A stretch of 64,000 nt of DNA from Hypomyces perniciosus (taxonomy: Eukaryota; Ascomycota; Sordariomycetes; Hypocreales; Hypocreaceae). The DNA is taken from assembly GCA_008477525.1 (NCBI GenBank), contig SPDT01000004.1:434001-498000 (forward strand), written 5' to 3'. Positions 1 through 10,131 of this stretch are shown here, one piece after another. A program made the translations under genes and the position numbers. The notes below the pieces were generated by a model that saw only the letters and a program-made list of their open reading frames with translations, was not told the origin of the DNA and searched no databases. Each line of letters starts with the position of its first letter. Positions within the stretch are counted from its first letter, which is position 1.

Positions 1-975
1 CTGACGATATGGCATCTTCCATTCCCGACGGAAAAGGAGGTCAGGACGACGCTCAGCATGGCCGAAGGTGCCATCATCGCAGCTCGTACAGGAATTACTA
101 CTGTGACCGATTTCCGCATCAGCGAGGTTGCTGTCGGTCGACAGGGAGCTCCTCTAGTCGCATTTTTTGATGCTTTACTCCTACACCACCCTACCAAACT
201 GCGCGCATGCCAGAACATTGGTGGCATCAGCAATGTGTGTTTTATTCCACCGGATAGCCAAGGAGGCGTCGACAAATGTTACGACTTTGATACGGGCCCT
301 GGAAATGTGTATATTGACGCAGCTGTTCGCCATTACACCAACGGAGCGCAAGAATACGACAAAGACGGCGAAATGGGCAAGCGAGGCCGGGTTGATCAAG
401 ACCTAGTGGACGAGTTTCTATCAACACATGCATACTTTCGACGAACCATCCCAAAAACAACTGGACGGGAGGATTTCCGGGATACGTTGGCTCACGACCT
501 GATCACCAAAGCGGAGAAAAAGGGCTTATCTCCAGATGATGTTGTTGCAACCATTACACGAATCACGGCACAGGCCATTGTGGATCATTATAAGCGCTTT
601 GCACCCTCACAAGATATCGACGAACTATTCCTATGTGGAGGTGGTGCCTTCAACCCTAATATTGTCGATTTTATTCGAATAAACTACCCTCAAACAAAAA
701 TCTTTATGATGGATGATGCTGGAATTCCAGCTGGCGCGAAAGAAGCCATCACGTTTGCCTGGCAGGGCATGGATGCTGTGGTGGGTCGACCAATTCTCGT
801 CCCAGATCGCGTTGAAACAAGAAAGGACCAGATTCTTGGGAAAGTGTCTCCCGGTAGAAATTACCGCGACGTCATGCTCAAAGCAATGCGCTTTGGCCCA
901 CCAGGTAAGAAGTTGGATCCAGTAAGGACTTTGGTCAATATTGTAGATGGGAGAGTATTAGACAACAAGTGGTAA
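1..975 (+). CDS. Anhydro-N-acetylmuramic acid kinase family protein, 3' part
   Basis: The reading frame is open from the first base, so the gene starts upstream of the window; 324 residues are visible and the internal Met at 58 is not the true start. The family phosphorylates and opens 1,6-anhydro-N-acetylmuramic acid during murein recycling in bacteria. Visible family signatures in order are [40 protein letters not shown] and [15 protein letters not shown], which follow the bacterial AnmK order and fold (ASKHA kinase). No intron is needed in the visible part. The physiological substrate in a fungus, which has no murein, is unknown; scavenging of environmental murein fragments or a different anhydrosugar is inference. 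The family assignment is firm and the role is not. Confidence 0.88.
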   Translation: MTIWHLPFPTEKEVRTTLSMAEGAIIAARTGITTVTDFRISEVAVGRQGAPLVAFFDALLLHHPTKLRACQNIGGISNVCFIPPDSQGGVDKCYDFDTGPGNVYIDAAVRHYTNGAQEYDKDGEMGKRGRVDQDLVDEFLSTHAYFRRTIPKTTGREDFRDTLAHDLITKAEKKGLSPDDVVATITRITAQAIVDHYKRFAPSQDIDELFLCGGGAFNPNIVDFIRINYPQTKIFMMDDAGIPAGAKEAITFAWQGMDAVVGRPILVPDRVETRKDQILGKVSPGRNYRDVMLKAMRFGPPGKKLDPVRTLVNIVDGRVLDNKW

Positions 976-2519
976 TGTAATATTCTTTTGATATAATTCA
1001 AATTATCCCTTTGGGCATGAAATACAGTTTGCGACAAACTCTGGTCTTAGTTTATAGGTAGCAAGGCAGTAAGATGATGCTACATGGGCTTGTTACTTTC
1101 GATCAACCTCTTTATATTGCGGACTATCATATAGATAAATACCACCTTGGCATTTCTTTTCTTCATTACAGCACAGTGGGGTAATAGAAAGCTGCTAATG
1201 TAGAAACTCAAGTAAATCACTGCATTTCTCAAGTAACAGTCTTTTAACTTGTAGAGCAGGTGTATCGCAAGCTCCCCGATAAGGATCATGTGGATGTCTG
1301 CGTGACCATGCCGCTTGTGTATGCTACTGCCATTATGTGCAGCACTTCATTCTTGTGTAAACATTAATGTTAGAGAGTGTTTGTTGATCCATTCCATTGC
1401 AGGAGGTGTTGATATGGCAGTCATTCAATGTAAGACATTAAAACAAGCCCTTTCTTAATTTGAGATCAGCTAATAACATGCTTTGGCTTTCAGGTATCTG
1501 AGGCCCCTGCTCGATAGCACTTTGGATGGTAAAGCGGCTGGGCAATAGTACTGGCAGTATGGGACCATATTTGCCGGTGGCAACCTGGTTGTGAAGTTTG
1601 AATCTGTGGATATAGGAAGAAGTCCTGCAACAATGGAATGGCATGGACAGCACAAAACTCAGATCTTTGTTTGACCAGAATAGGACCAGTAGGTGTTATG
1701 CCGCTGATATTACCCCAGATAGTTCTTATATATTAAAAAACTGTCAGTTTTCGGGGCTGTGAAGAACGACTTACATGGTTCCATTTTCACGCGTAGTTAA
1801 CTTACCCTATAACTGGCGGTCGGAACTTGAGCGGTAATTAGTGGTATTCAGACATCTACTGCTTTAGCGGTAGGGTCAGAAGTTAGCCGCAGAGTACCTA
1901 ACCTAGCCAGAGTAACAATACTAAAAAAAGGTCGGGGTTCGTAATATTATATCTTCACTTGCTTGAACTCACCTCGAGAGAAAGTCCCTGATGGAGGCAC
2001 AACGCGAAGCTGTCACCATCTAGGGAGCAGCTACCATCGCGCAAATTTATGTGACATATTAAATTGGTTGTCACTAGTTACTACGCACTGTCGCAGAAGG
2101 CCAAGAATACCTAGATAGTCTGTCCGCGAGATGCAACCAAATGTAACACTTCCTACTTGGGAAGCTATGAATGATACGAAGACTAGCTTCTTCAAACATA
2201 AGTTAGAGACCAGTGGACTTGGACTTGAGGTGTCCAACGTTCCATATCTTGTGCTATTGCCGCGTTACGCGATAGGAATCCCGGGGAAATTTCCGCAAAG
2301 CTCCTAAAATATTATGACGAAGCTATTTTATAGTTGGTACGGAGTAGTGTAAAGGCCTCCATTCACTTAATCCCATTGGAGTCTAACTTGGGGCCCAGCA
2401 CCGATGCAGCCTCGAGTCATTCCTAATAGTTAGCCGATTTATTATAGTGCCTAGGAAACAAGATGCGTCATACATAGTACATGTGACCCAGGGCCTTTGA
2501 CCGAGATCCACTTGGTAAT
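976..2519. other. Gene-free stretch
   Basis: About 1.5 kb downstream of the AnmK-like gene. Only short open frames without recognisable protein character occur on either strand. I see no tRNA or repeat array here. It probably holds the 3' untranslated region of the kinase gene and then non-coding or decayed sequence. Confidence 0.5.
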
Positions 2520-2709
2520 TTGGACCAGCAGGTATGCCATGTAGATGGCAGCTCTTGTACTGCTGATCTTGAGTCGGAGGGCAAATTCTGCGATGCTGGT
2601 ATCTGCGAGCCCAAGTGTACATCAAATGGCGATTGCCGTAACGGCCAGACATGCCAAACAGACGGCAAATGTGGACCTTGCACTGTGAATGGCCAATGTT
2701 CAACAGTCA
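2520..2709 (+). pseudogene. Relic of a cysteine-rich (EGF-like) coding segment
   Basis: One plus-strand frame encodes about 60 residues with some ten cysteines in tight spacing (for example CDAGICEPKC and CTSNGDCRNGQTC). This looks like a fragment of a secreted cysteine-rich or EGF-like repeat protein. There is no ATG at its start, no signal peptide, and the cysteine pattern stops abruptly near 2709. It could instead be one exon of an unrecognised gene, but I see no partner exon. The parent family is not identified. Confidence 0.35.
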
Positions 2710-3328
2710 AGTTTGTATTGCCCAAACCGTTCTCCAAGGGCAGGAATCCAGTCGGGACGACGGCCTTTAGCATCCCCTTGACTTGCGGCAATCCGGCCAG
2801 GATAATACGGATCTGGGCACCCAGTGGAGTGTCACTCAGCATATTAGCTATTTCTATTTTTAGAAGGCTGGTTCCAGGGCATAACGGTATCTTTGGTTCG
2901 GCGATAACGTCAATGCTGGATCCACAGCAATGCGAATCTCATCGCCGACAATCGCTTTTCCGCTACTCGGAATACCCTCACCAATAACGTACAGACGGCT
3001 GGAGCCTGCATCCCCTTCAGGTTGTTATTTGTGGACGCAGAGGGGTGCAGTGCTTTCTTCCTTACTGTCAGGGACTCGGATGACAATTTGATCGTTTCCC
3101 AAAAGCTACTTAACCTCAACCTCATCCATAAAATCCTGAAAGGCGAGGCATAGGGTCTGCCGAGTAGCCAAAGACAAACTGCTTGTCTGTGTTTGAGGCG
3201 CTTATTACGGCAACTTTCACGTACTTGGAGTAGTGTTTCTGGTTCACCCAACTGGCCATCTGCGAGTATTCACCGTTCATTTGCAGGCCACACAGACTGT
3301 TGTATTCTCCTACCAATACTATGCACAT
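2710..3328 (-). pseudogene. Relic of an unidentified protein-coding gene, several stops
   Basis: Reading the minus strand from about 3328 down gives protein-like sequence (for example SQMASWVNQKHYSKYVKVAV, then LLGNDQIVIRVPDSKEEST, then GEGIPSSGKAIVGDEIRIAV). It is interrupted by a frame change near 3135 and by stops. Two of these, TAG after EVEVK and TAA after LCVHK, are one C-to-T change from CAG and CAA, the direction expected from repeat-induced point mutation. The fragment abuts the plus-strand cysteine-rich relic at about 2710. I do not recognise the family. Confidence 0.4.
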
Positions 3329-3942
3329 AGTACTGAAATCACATTAGCTTGCAAGCTTTACACAGTATTTTCACCATGCCAAATCCTCTCACTGTAGCCC
3401 CGGCATTGCTGTATTCAGACCGACGAACTCTCTCACAAGTGTGCGATACGTGAGGACAAGCCCTTTTATTTTTCAAGTGTCACCCAGCAACCAAGGGTGA
3501 AATGAAAGCTGCTGGGCGTGGGCACCATGGAAAAAATGACCAACCTCTCCAGCATTTTTCATACTTAACTTTAGTGATAGCCAGCGACGCTACTTGTAAA
3601 CAGTCTCCTGAAGGTCTTAGGCAGGTCATCTGCAATCACTGACAATGACTGGGGTAGGTGGGATTGGTTGGATTGGAAGTAGAGGGAATGTGAAAATCGC
3701 GTCGGCCCGGTGACTCCATGAATATTGATGGCTGACACTGAAACATTTTGTCCTCACCACATAGAATAAAATAGCCCAACCGACCTCTGTTATGCAGCTG
3801 ATTTAATTTCAGGTAGGTATTGTGATATACAGTGGAGTTGTGTACAGAGTACAAAGCATTTACATTTCTGGCTGCTGTTTCAGTGCATGGCGCAACGGAA
3901 TGTCTTACGAGCTGTTACCTGCGCCCCTTTCTCATTATTCTC

Positions 3943-3948
3943 TATAAA
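3943..3948 (+). promoter_or_regulatory. TATA box candidate for the lipase gene
   Basis: TATAAA lies about 80 bases before the ATG at 4027. This supports 4027 rather than the upstream in-frame Met at 3832 as the start, because the TATA box would otherwise lie inside the coding region. The 615 bases between 3329 and 3942 show no gene. Confidence 0.45.
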
Positions 3949-4026
3949 GTACTGGTCACCAATGCCATCTTCATGGTGGTAAACCAACCAAGCTTTGCTT
4001 ATCTCTACATCTCCTGTAAATTCACT

Positions 4027-5397
4027 ATGATCGCAGGTGGTCTTGTTTTTTGGCTAGTAGCCTCCTTAGCCAGCTTGGCCGCCTCCTACGCAGCTCCTCG
4101 ACGAAGTCAACCCAGCCAGCAAGATAATGTTCCCCCAAGCAATGATTCATTCTACGATGTACCAGTCGACGTGGGAAAGCATAAGCCCGGTGCTATCTTG
4201 AGCTACAGGAAATCTCCATCTCCTATTGCCGCATTTGGTATTGTGGCCGAGAATATAGAGAACACCTACCAGATTCTCTATCGCACAACAGACGCTTTAG
4301 GGAATCCGACAGCGACTGTTTTAACAGTAATGGTCCCATACAAAGCCGACTATAGCAAGGTTTTGTCTTATCAGGTAGCCCAAGACACGGCGACTATCGA
4401 TTGCGCCCCCTCTTATACTCTCCAACTACAATCGAACAACAACCCGGTTCTAAGATCCGACACTATCCAACTCCAGTTGCTTCTGATGGAGGCCAGCCTC
4501 ACTCAGGGGTGGGTGGTCGTCACGCCGGACTTTCAAGGTCCAAAAGGCTCCTTTGCAAGTAACAAAATGGCCGCACACGCAGTTCTCGATGGTGTACGCG
4601 CTGCGCTGAACTCAGGCCATATCACCGGAATCAAGGAGAAGGCCAGGACTACCATGTGGGGATACTCAGGCGGCGCCAGCGTCACCCAAGCAGCAGCTGT
4701 GCTACAGCCTCAATATGCACCCGACCTGGAGATAGCCGGGGCAGCTATCGGAGGAGCCTCGGATGGCAACATTGAAGATATACACAAGCTCAACCAAGGG
4801 CCACGCTCTGGCTTCATTCCACTTTTGATGTTGGGGTTGGCCAGCCAGCATCCAGATCTCAGAGGGCTGATCGATCAAAGCGTCAAGCCCGAGTACAAAG
4901 ACCTTTTTTACAAGCCGTTACATCAGTGCCTCGAGGCCAATCTCTTGATGTTCCGGAACCGCGACATTACCGGCATGTTTCGTAACGGAACCTTACCCAG
5001 CATCATCTCTGCTATCGAAAAAGTCTTGAATGAAGATGCGAATGTTGCTTCGTTCCCTAAAATCCCGCTCTTCTGGTACCAGGCCGACCATGACGACATT
5101 TCGGAAATAGATCGCATAGTAGCCTTGGTGGCTCAATACTGTGCTGGTGGGGCGAATATTCAGTTGCAGAGGGACAATGAATCGAGCCTAAATCACAGAA
5201 ACTACGGGCTCATTGGGGCACCTCAAGCTATATCTTGGCTCAAAGAGGTGATGGGCGGTAAAAATATTGAGCCAGGATGTCGCACTAATACTGTCAGCAC
5301 GTCAGAGATTGATCCGGAATTTCTAGCCATCTTCCCGGAAGCTATCCGCGAGCTTCTAAGGGCTGCAATCAAGATCTCGGACAGCAAGCCAACATAG
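4027..5397 (+). CDS. Secretory lipase (LIP / Candida lipase A-like family)
   Basis: A 456-residue protein without introns that probably hydrolyses acylglycerols outside the cell. The start at 4027 gives a clean signal peptide: a short N-terminus, then a hydrophobic core ending in AASYAAP at about residue 24. The alpha/beta-hydrolase nucleophile elbow is GYSGG with the presumed catalytic Ser near residue 214. The likely acid is the Asp in the HDD motif near 356, and the likely histidine is in NHRNYG near 390, in the order usual for this family (Ser-Asp-His). TPDFQGPKGSF matches the conserved segment ahead of the elbow. The open frame extends upstream to 3832, but that extension contains a TATA-like box and would bury the signal peptide. 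Lipases of this family are common in pathogenic and saprotrophic fungi; the actual substrate is unknown. Confidence 0.88.
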   Translation: MIAGGLVFWLVASLASLAASYAAPRRSQPSQQDNVPPSNDSFYDVPVDVGKHKPGAILSYRKSPSPIAAFGIVAENIENTYQILYRTTDALGNPTATVLTVMVPYKADYSKVLSYQVAQDTATIDCAPSYTLQLQSNNNPVLRSDTIQLQLLLMEASLTQGWVVVTPDFQGPKGSFASNKMAAHAVLDGVRAALNSGHITGIKEKARTTMWGYSGGASVTQAAAVLQPQYAPDLEIAGAAIGGASDGNIEDIHKLNQGPRSGFIPLLMLGLASQHPDLRGLIDQSVKPEYKDLFYKPLHQCLEANLLMFRNRDITGMFRNGTLPSIISAIEKVLNEDANVASFPKIPLFWYQADHDDISEIDRIVALVAQYCAGGANIQLQRDNESSLNHRNYGLIGAPQAISWLKEVMGGKNIEPGCRTNTVSTSEIDPEFLAIFPEAIRELLRAAIKISDSKPT

Positions 5398-6400
5398 TTT
5401 AGAGAATACTATGTACGATATCACGACATCATGGTGACTTTATGTGGAACATATCAACCTCAAGCAAGTTTGGTCCTCGCTAGCATGAATAGCGATTGAG
5501 GTCGGGGCAAGTCTGAATATCAGCGCTGCACTTCAAGTAATCAGAGTAAATATAATGGTTACATTTGACTGTTTGACTCGAGTATTGGCGGCCACTTAAA
5601 TGTTTGACTACACCTGGCTACTATATCTGATTGGATTTGATGCATTTAATGAACCATAATGCCATCACGAACCTACCAGAAATATAAGTTTATCTATAGA
5701 TAAAAGGGATATTAAAGACCAGTTATTTAAAGTAATCTAATATGTTATTGTAGCTACTTATTAGTGCAGTATCAGTATACTATATCAGTTGTGTAGTGTA
5801 AAGAGATGCGGTGAGGTTTTCGCGGTAGCACATAGACTATCTATGTGAATAGCAATTTCTATCTGTGTAAATGGCATTACTCTTTAGAACTTAATGATTT
5901 GGTTATTATAACGGACCTTTATTTGACTGACATTTTGTCTTATTAGATTTAATTCAATGGCTGCGCTGCCTATCAGCAATCATGCTATTAGTTTGTTGGA
6001 GGAAAAAATTATTACTACGCCCAAAATCACACGCCCAACTAGGTCTCGCAACGTAGTCTAGACCCTGGGAGATAGGGCACAGGTAGTTGATGGACACGGA
6101 TCTCCATCATTCCGATATGCATTGAGTCAGTCGTACTTGGCGCATTTCCTGTCTCATCCAACGCCTTGGTACGTTTTCCTGCACAATCCATCTTCTTTGG
6201 ACAGTTCCAGGTTTCCGGCCTTGTGGATGGTCCCTAGTGTTGGAGTGCGCTGCAGGTGGCAAGTTTGTTAAACAGCTTATCCTGCCTCTGTACTGAATGC
6301 TTAAAGGGAATGGGATGGGATGCCAATCGAATCAATTAAAATGCCCCCTTTTATTGTTCACATGTAAAGTAAGCAAGCTACTACCTCACGAATACTCCAC
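5398..6400. other. AT-rich gene-free stretch
   Basis: There is about 1 kb between the lipase and aminopeptidase 3' ends. The part from roughly 5560 to 6010 is visibly AT-rich with no protein-like frame on either strand. It may be decayed repeat DNA. No other feature was seen. Confidence 0.45.
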
Positions 6401-9287
6401 TTATGCGGAGTAGCCATTTGCCTTGATCCAGGCTGCAACATCCTCACGGTCTCGTTGCAACCAGGAAACCTTGGATCTAATAGCATCCTTGCTCTGGGCT
6501 AGGGACTGGTCATATCCGTTGTTGTTCTTTTCGCCAAAGAACTTCTCAACTCTGGCCAACTGCTCTGCAGTGGTGAAACCAGAGGTTAAGAGAGATACCA
6601 TCGAGCCAAGCATCGGCAGAGTTGGTGGGTGTCTCTTGTATAGCTCGTCCCAGTTCTCGGTCATCCAAGTGAAAAGGGCATCGATACCTTCAGGGTGAGT
6701 GCGAAGGCCAGAGGCGGGCATGTAAGTGTCCTGGCCCTTGACTTCGCTACTAAAGAGCAAGTCCAGAGTCCTCTGGATCAGCTCTGGATCCTTGGCACGT
6801 CCGAGAGATCGAAGACAAGTATTGCGCTCATCGCTATTGGTTGAGGAGCGGTATAATTCGAGGATGTAGTCATACTATATGAAGATGTTAGTTTCTCCGC
6901 TTTGAGTGCTTCTGGTGCCTCGTGGGCTCCCTGTGTTAACTGATCGGCCGATAAAAACATACCTCTTCTTTGCCACCGTGCTTGAGGGCTATCGCAAAAA
7001 CGCTCTTGCGAAGGTTAGGATGAACAGCTGATTTATCCCCTGCCACGAGCTTGCTGAACATGTCCTTGGCTGCCGAAACAATGGTCTCGTCACCGCTTAA
7101 ACCGGCGCTGCCAAACAATGTCGCCTTGAACTGCTGCTCCACATGGCCATCCTTGTCCGAGAACTCCCATCCGATCTGATGAGCCTTGGCACTGATAAGA
7201 TCCTTTAAGAAGGCCCGGATGCCGTCTCTGACATTTTGGTCCTCAAAGATCCACGCGGCTTGGATGGAGCCAACGCGTGCAATGATCTCGTTCCAGACAA
7301 CGAACTCTGTCTCCGAGTCAAAGCCCTTGAGCAGGTTCAAGACACCAGAGGTCTTTCCATAACCAGAACTAGCCAAAGCGCTAGCATCCGCAATCATACC
7401 AGCCCTGTCCTCCACGGACAATAGGCCATCTTTAGCAGCCTGGCCTAGTTTCTCCAGACGACCAGGGGTATACAATGTCCTGAAGATGCCGGTGTGGTCG
7501 GCATTCAATTTGAAGAAGTCGGTGCTGGTGAGGCCAATGACCTGTTCCCTCTCCTTCAACGCCAGTGTCGTATCAACGCCATTCTTGGTGCGTAAGCCCA
7601 GGAAGACGGGGTAGAGGACTTCGTCTTCACTTGGCTTCACATCTCCGGTCCTGAGGAATCGGTTTTGCTTAACGTGAATTGTTTTCTCCTGCTCATTCTC
7701 GGTCACAGTAAGGACTGGATAGCCAACATTCTTGGTCCACGCAGTCATGACCTCGTGCACTGACTTGCCGCTGACGGCGGCCAGAGAGTCCCACAAATCA
7801 CCGGTTTGGGTGTTTCCGTAGGCATACTTGTTCAAGTATTGTCGAACACCTTCCAGGAATGTCTCCTCGCCGAGGTACGTTGATATCATGCGCAGCACGC
7901 AAGATCCCTTGGAGTAAGAAATGGCATCAAAGATTTGGTTAATTTCATCCGCACGCTTGACCGGCACTTCAATAGGATGGCTGCTTCTGAGAGCATCTAG
8001 GGACAAAGCAGATTGCAAGTCATCAGTGACATAGGTCTGCCAGACACGCCATTCCGGAAAGAAGATGTTGCAGGAATACTGACGGAATGGTTAGTATAGG
8101 ACTTGGCAACGATTCGATCTTTTCCCAAGTAGGCAAACTCACCCATGACGCCCAGGTAGCGAATCCTTCGTTCAGCCAGAGACCCTCCCACCAATCCATC
8201 GTCACCAGATTGCCGAACCACTGATGGGCCAGCTCATGCTGGACTACCTCAGCCACACGCTGCTTTGTAGCGGCACCACTGGACTTTTCGTCGAGCATGA
8301 GATCCACGACTCGGTAGGTGACCAGACCCCAGTTCTCCATGGCACCCTGGGCAAAGTCGGGAATAGCAACTTGGTCCATCTTGGGCAGAGGAAAGTCGAC
8401 ACCGAAGGCCTTTTCGTAAAATGCGAGAGTCTTGGCAGCTAGGTCCACGGAGAAGCGGCCGTGCTCGATGTCATGGCCGGGAGGTGCATAGACACGGACG
8501 GGGATGCGGAAGTCGCGCGATTCAATGTAGTTAAGCTCGCCAACAACAAAGGCAACGAGGTAGGTGGACATGAGAGGCGAGGGGTTGAAGTGCACGGCCT
8601 TCTTCGCTCCACCACTGATCTTGGACTGCACCTCGGTTTCTGAAGCGACGTCCATGTTGCTGAGACAAGTCAAATTCTTGTCCGCGATGAGGGTGATGGT
8701 GAACTTGGCCTTGAGGGCCGGCTCGTCGAAACAAGGGAAGGCCCTGCGGGCATCCGTGGGCTCCATCTGGGTGCTTGCTAGGATGCCTTGGCTGCCGTCT
8801 TCCCTCCGGTATGTCGAGCGGTAAAAGCCGGCCATCTTGTCATTGATCTGGCCAGTAAAGTCGATGTCCAGCTGAACCTTGGAATCTTTGGCAAGGGTGT
8901 GCGAGTCGGCAAAGTCGAACTTGGTGACCTGCGTAGTCTCATCGTAGGTGATGGCGGGAGTCGAGCTTCACAAGAGCAATGTCAGCATTTCCACAGCACA
9001 CGGGAGAGGGAGGGGAAGGGGGAGAGGGGCACAGCAACTGACCTCACAACCTGTCCATCTGAAGAGAGCTTTGCGCTATGGATATCGAGCTCGAGGGTAT
9101 GGAGGGAGACGGAGCTGGAGTCTTGGGCGACATCGAGGTCGATGGCGACGGTGCCATTGTACGTCAGCTTCTCAAAGTCGGGTTCGATGGTGACATGGTA
9201 GTGCCGAGGCACGACATTGGCCGGCAGGAGTTCGCGGCCCTGGACGCCAGCGGCACCCGCCTCAAGTCCAACTCTGGATCTACACAT
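6401..9287 (-). CDS. ape2: M1-family zinc aminopeptidase (Aap1/Ape2, puromycin-sensitive type)
   Basis: It removes N-terminal amino acids from peptides. There are four exons: 9287-9043, 8965-8143, 8078-6963 and 6874-6401. The introns have donors GTCAGT, GTGAGT and GTATGT, and the second has a CTAAC branch site. The joined frame is 885 residues, normal for the family. GAMENWG (near residue 288) is the substrate N-terminus recognition motif. HELAHQW (near 324) with the downstream Glu in WLNEGFATW forms the zinc site. The C-terminal ERAP1-like helical domain is present up to KANGYSA. The chosen start, MCRSRVG, gives a cytosolic form. The same frame continues upstream to a Met at 9590, adding 101 Arg/Ser/Pro-rich, acid-poor residues that could be a mitochondrial presequence, so two forms are possible. 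Confidence 0.93.
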
Positions 9288-10131
9288 GGCGTGACAGAGT
9301 CGAATCTGCGAAGCAACGGAAGAAGGGTATCGACTGGAGGTATAAGCCGGTGGATGGAGACGGAGAGGGAGGCGATGCGTCAGAGCAGGAGGAGGAGGAG
9401 GGACACGAAGAGGAGAAGGAGAAGAAGAAGAGGGAAGGACAGAAGTATGACTAAATAGACGAGGAGTATATGCACATGCAACTGCAGCTGCACGTCTCTT
9501 CCACAGCCCCTCTTGTCGAAGAATCTGTCGTGTGCGCAACAGTGGGGGTTGGAGATAGTATCGTGGGGGAGGGGTTTGCAACCGTCTCATGGCACTTGTG
9601 ATGGAAGAGCTTCAAATGCATGCTATCAGCCATCAGAGAGAAAGGAGGGGTAATAGCTTGGATAGGTACGAAGTACGAAGCTAGGTACGGGGTACGGAGT
9701 GCTCCGAGAGGTACAGGTACCTGTCAAGGCAAGTGCATTCGCATCGCGGGCGCCCCGATATTTATCCTCTTCGCATCTCCACCTCGACAACAACAATCAC
9801 ACGACTTCCTACCAAGTACGGAGTACAGGCAATGGTAATGCGAGTTGGTGTGGACAAATTGATTCGTGTTGTCGAGCCATGTTACTATATGCGTACCCTT
9901 TGATTCCTTGCATGAGAATCAACGTGTGCAAATCAGACGACAGTGAGCTAGCCGCTAAAACGGGACATTTGACCAAGGCTCCCAAGGGACCTGCTATGTC
10001 TGTCCATGCGCTTAAACAAACCTCCGCCCCTCCCCCCCCGAAAACAAAGGACACAAAAAAGGAAACCGACACACTAAATGGCCCCAGAAATAAAATAAAA
10101 AGGTAGATTATTAAATAGCCCATCCCTCTCA
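9288..10131. other. Intergenic region with palindromic microrepeats
   Basis: It lies upstream of the aminopeptidase. The first 300 bases could encode its N-terminal extension. Bases 9664-9826 carry several copies of TACGGAGTA- and TACGAAGTAC-type palindromes. A run of C residues and A-rich DNA at 10020-10110 precede the 3' end of the transcription-factor gene. No gene is seen. Confidence 0.5.

Noticed and set aside
3832..4026. Upstream in-frame extension of the lipase
   Set aside because: It would bury the signal peptide and contains a TATAAA box; the ATG at 4027 gives a standard secretory N-terminus.
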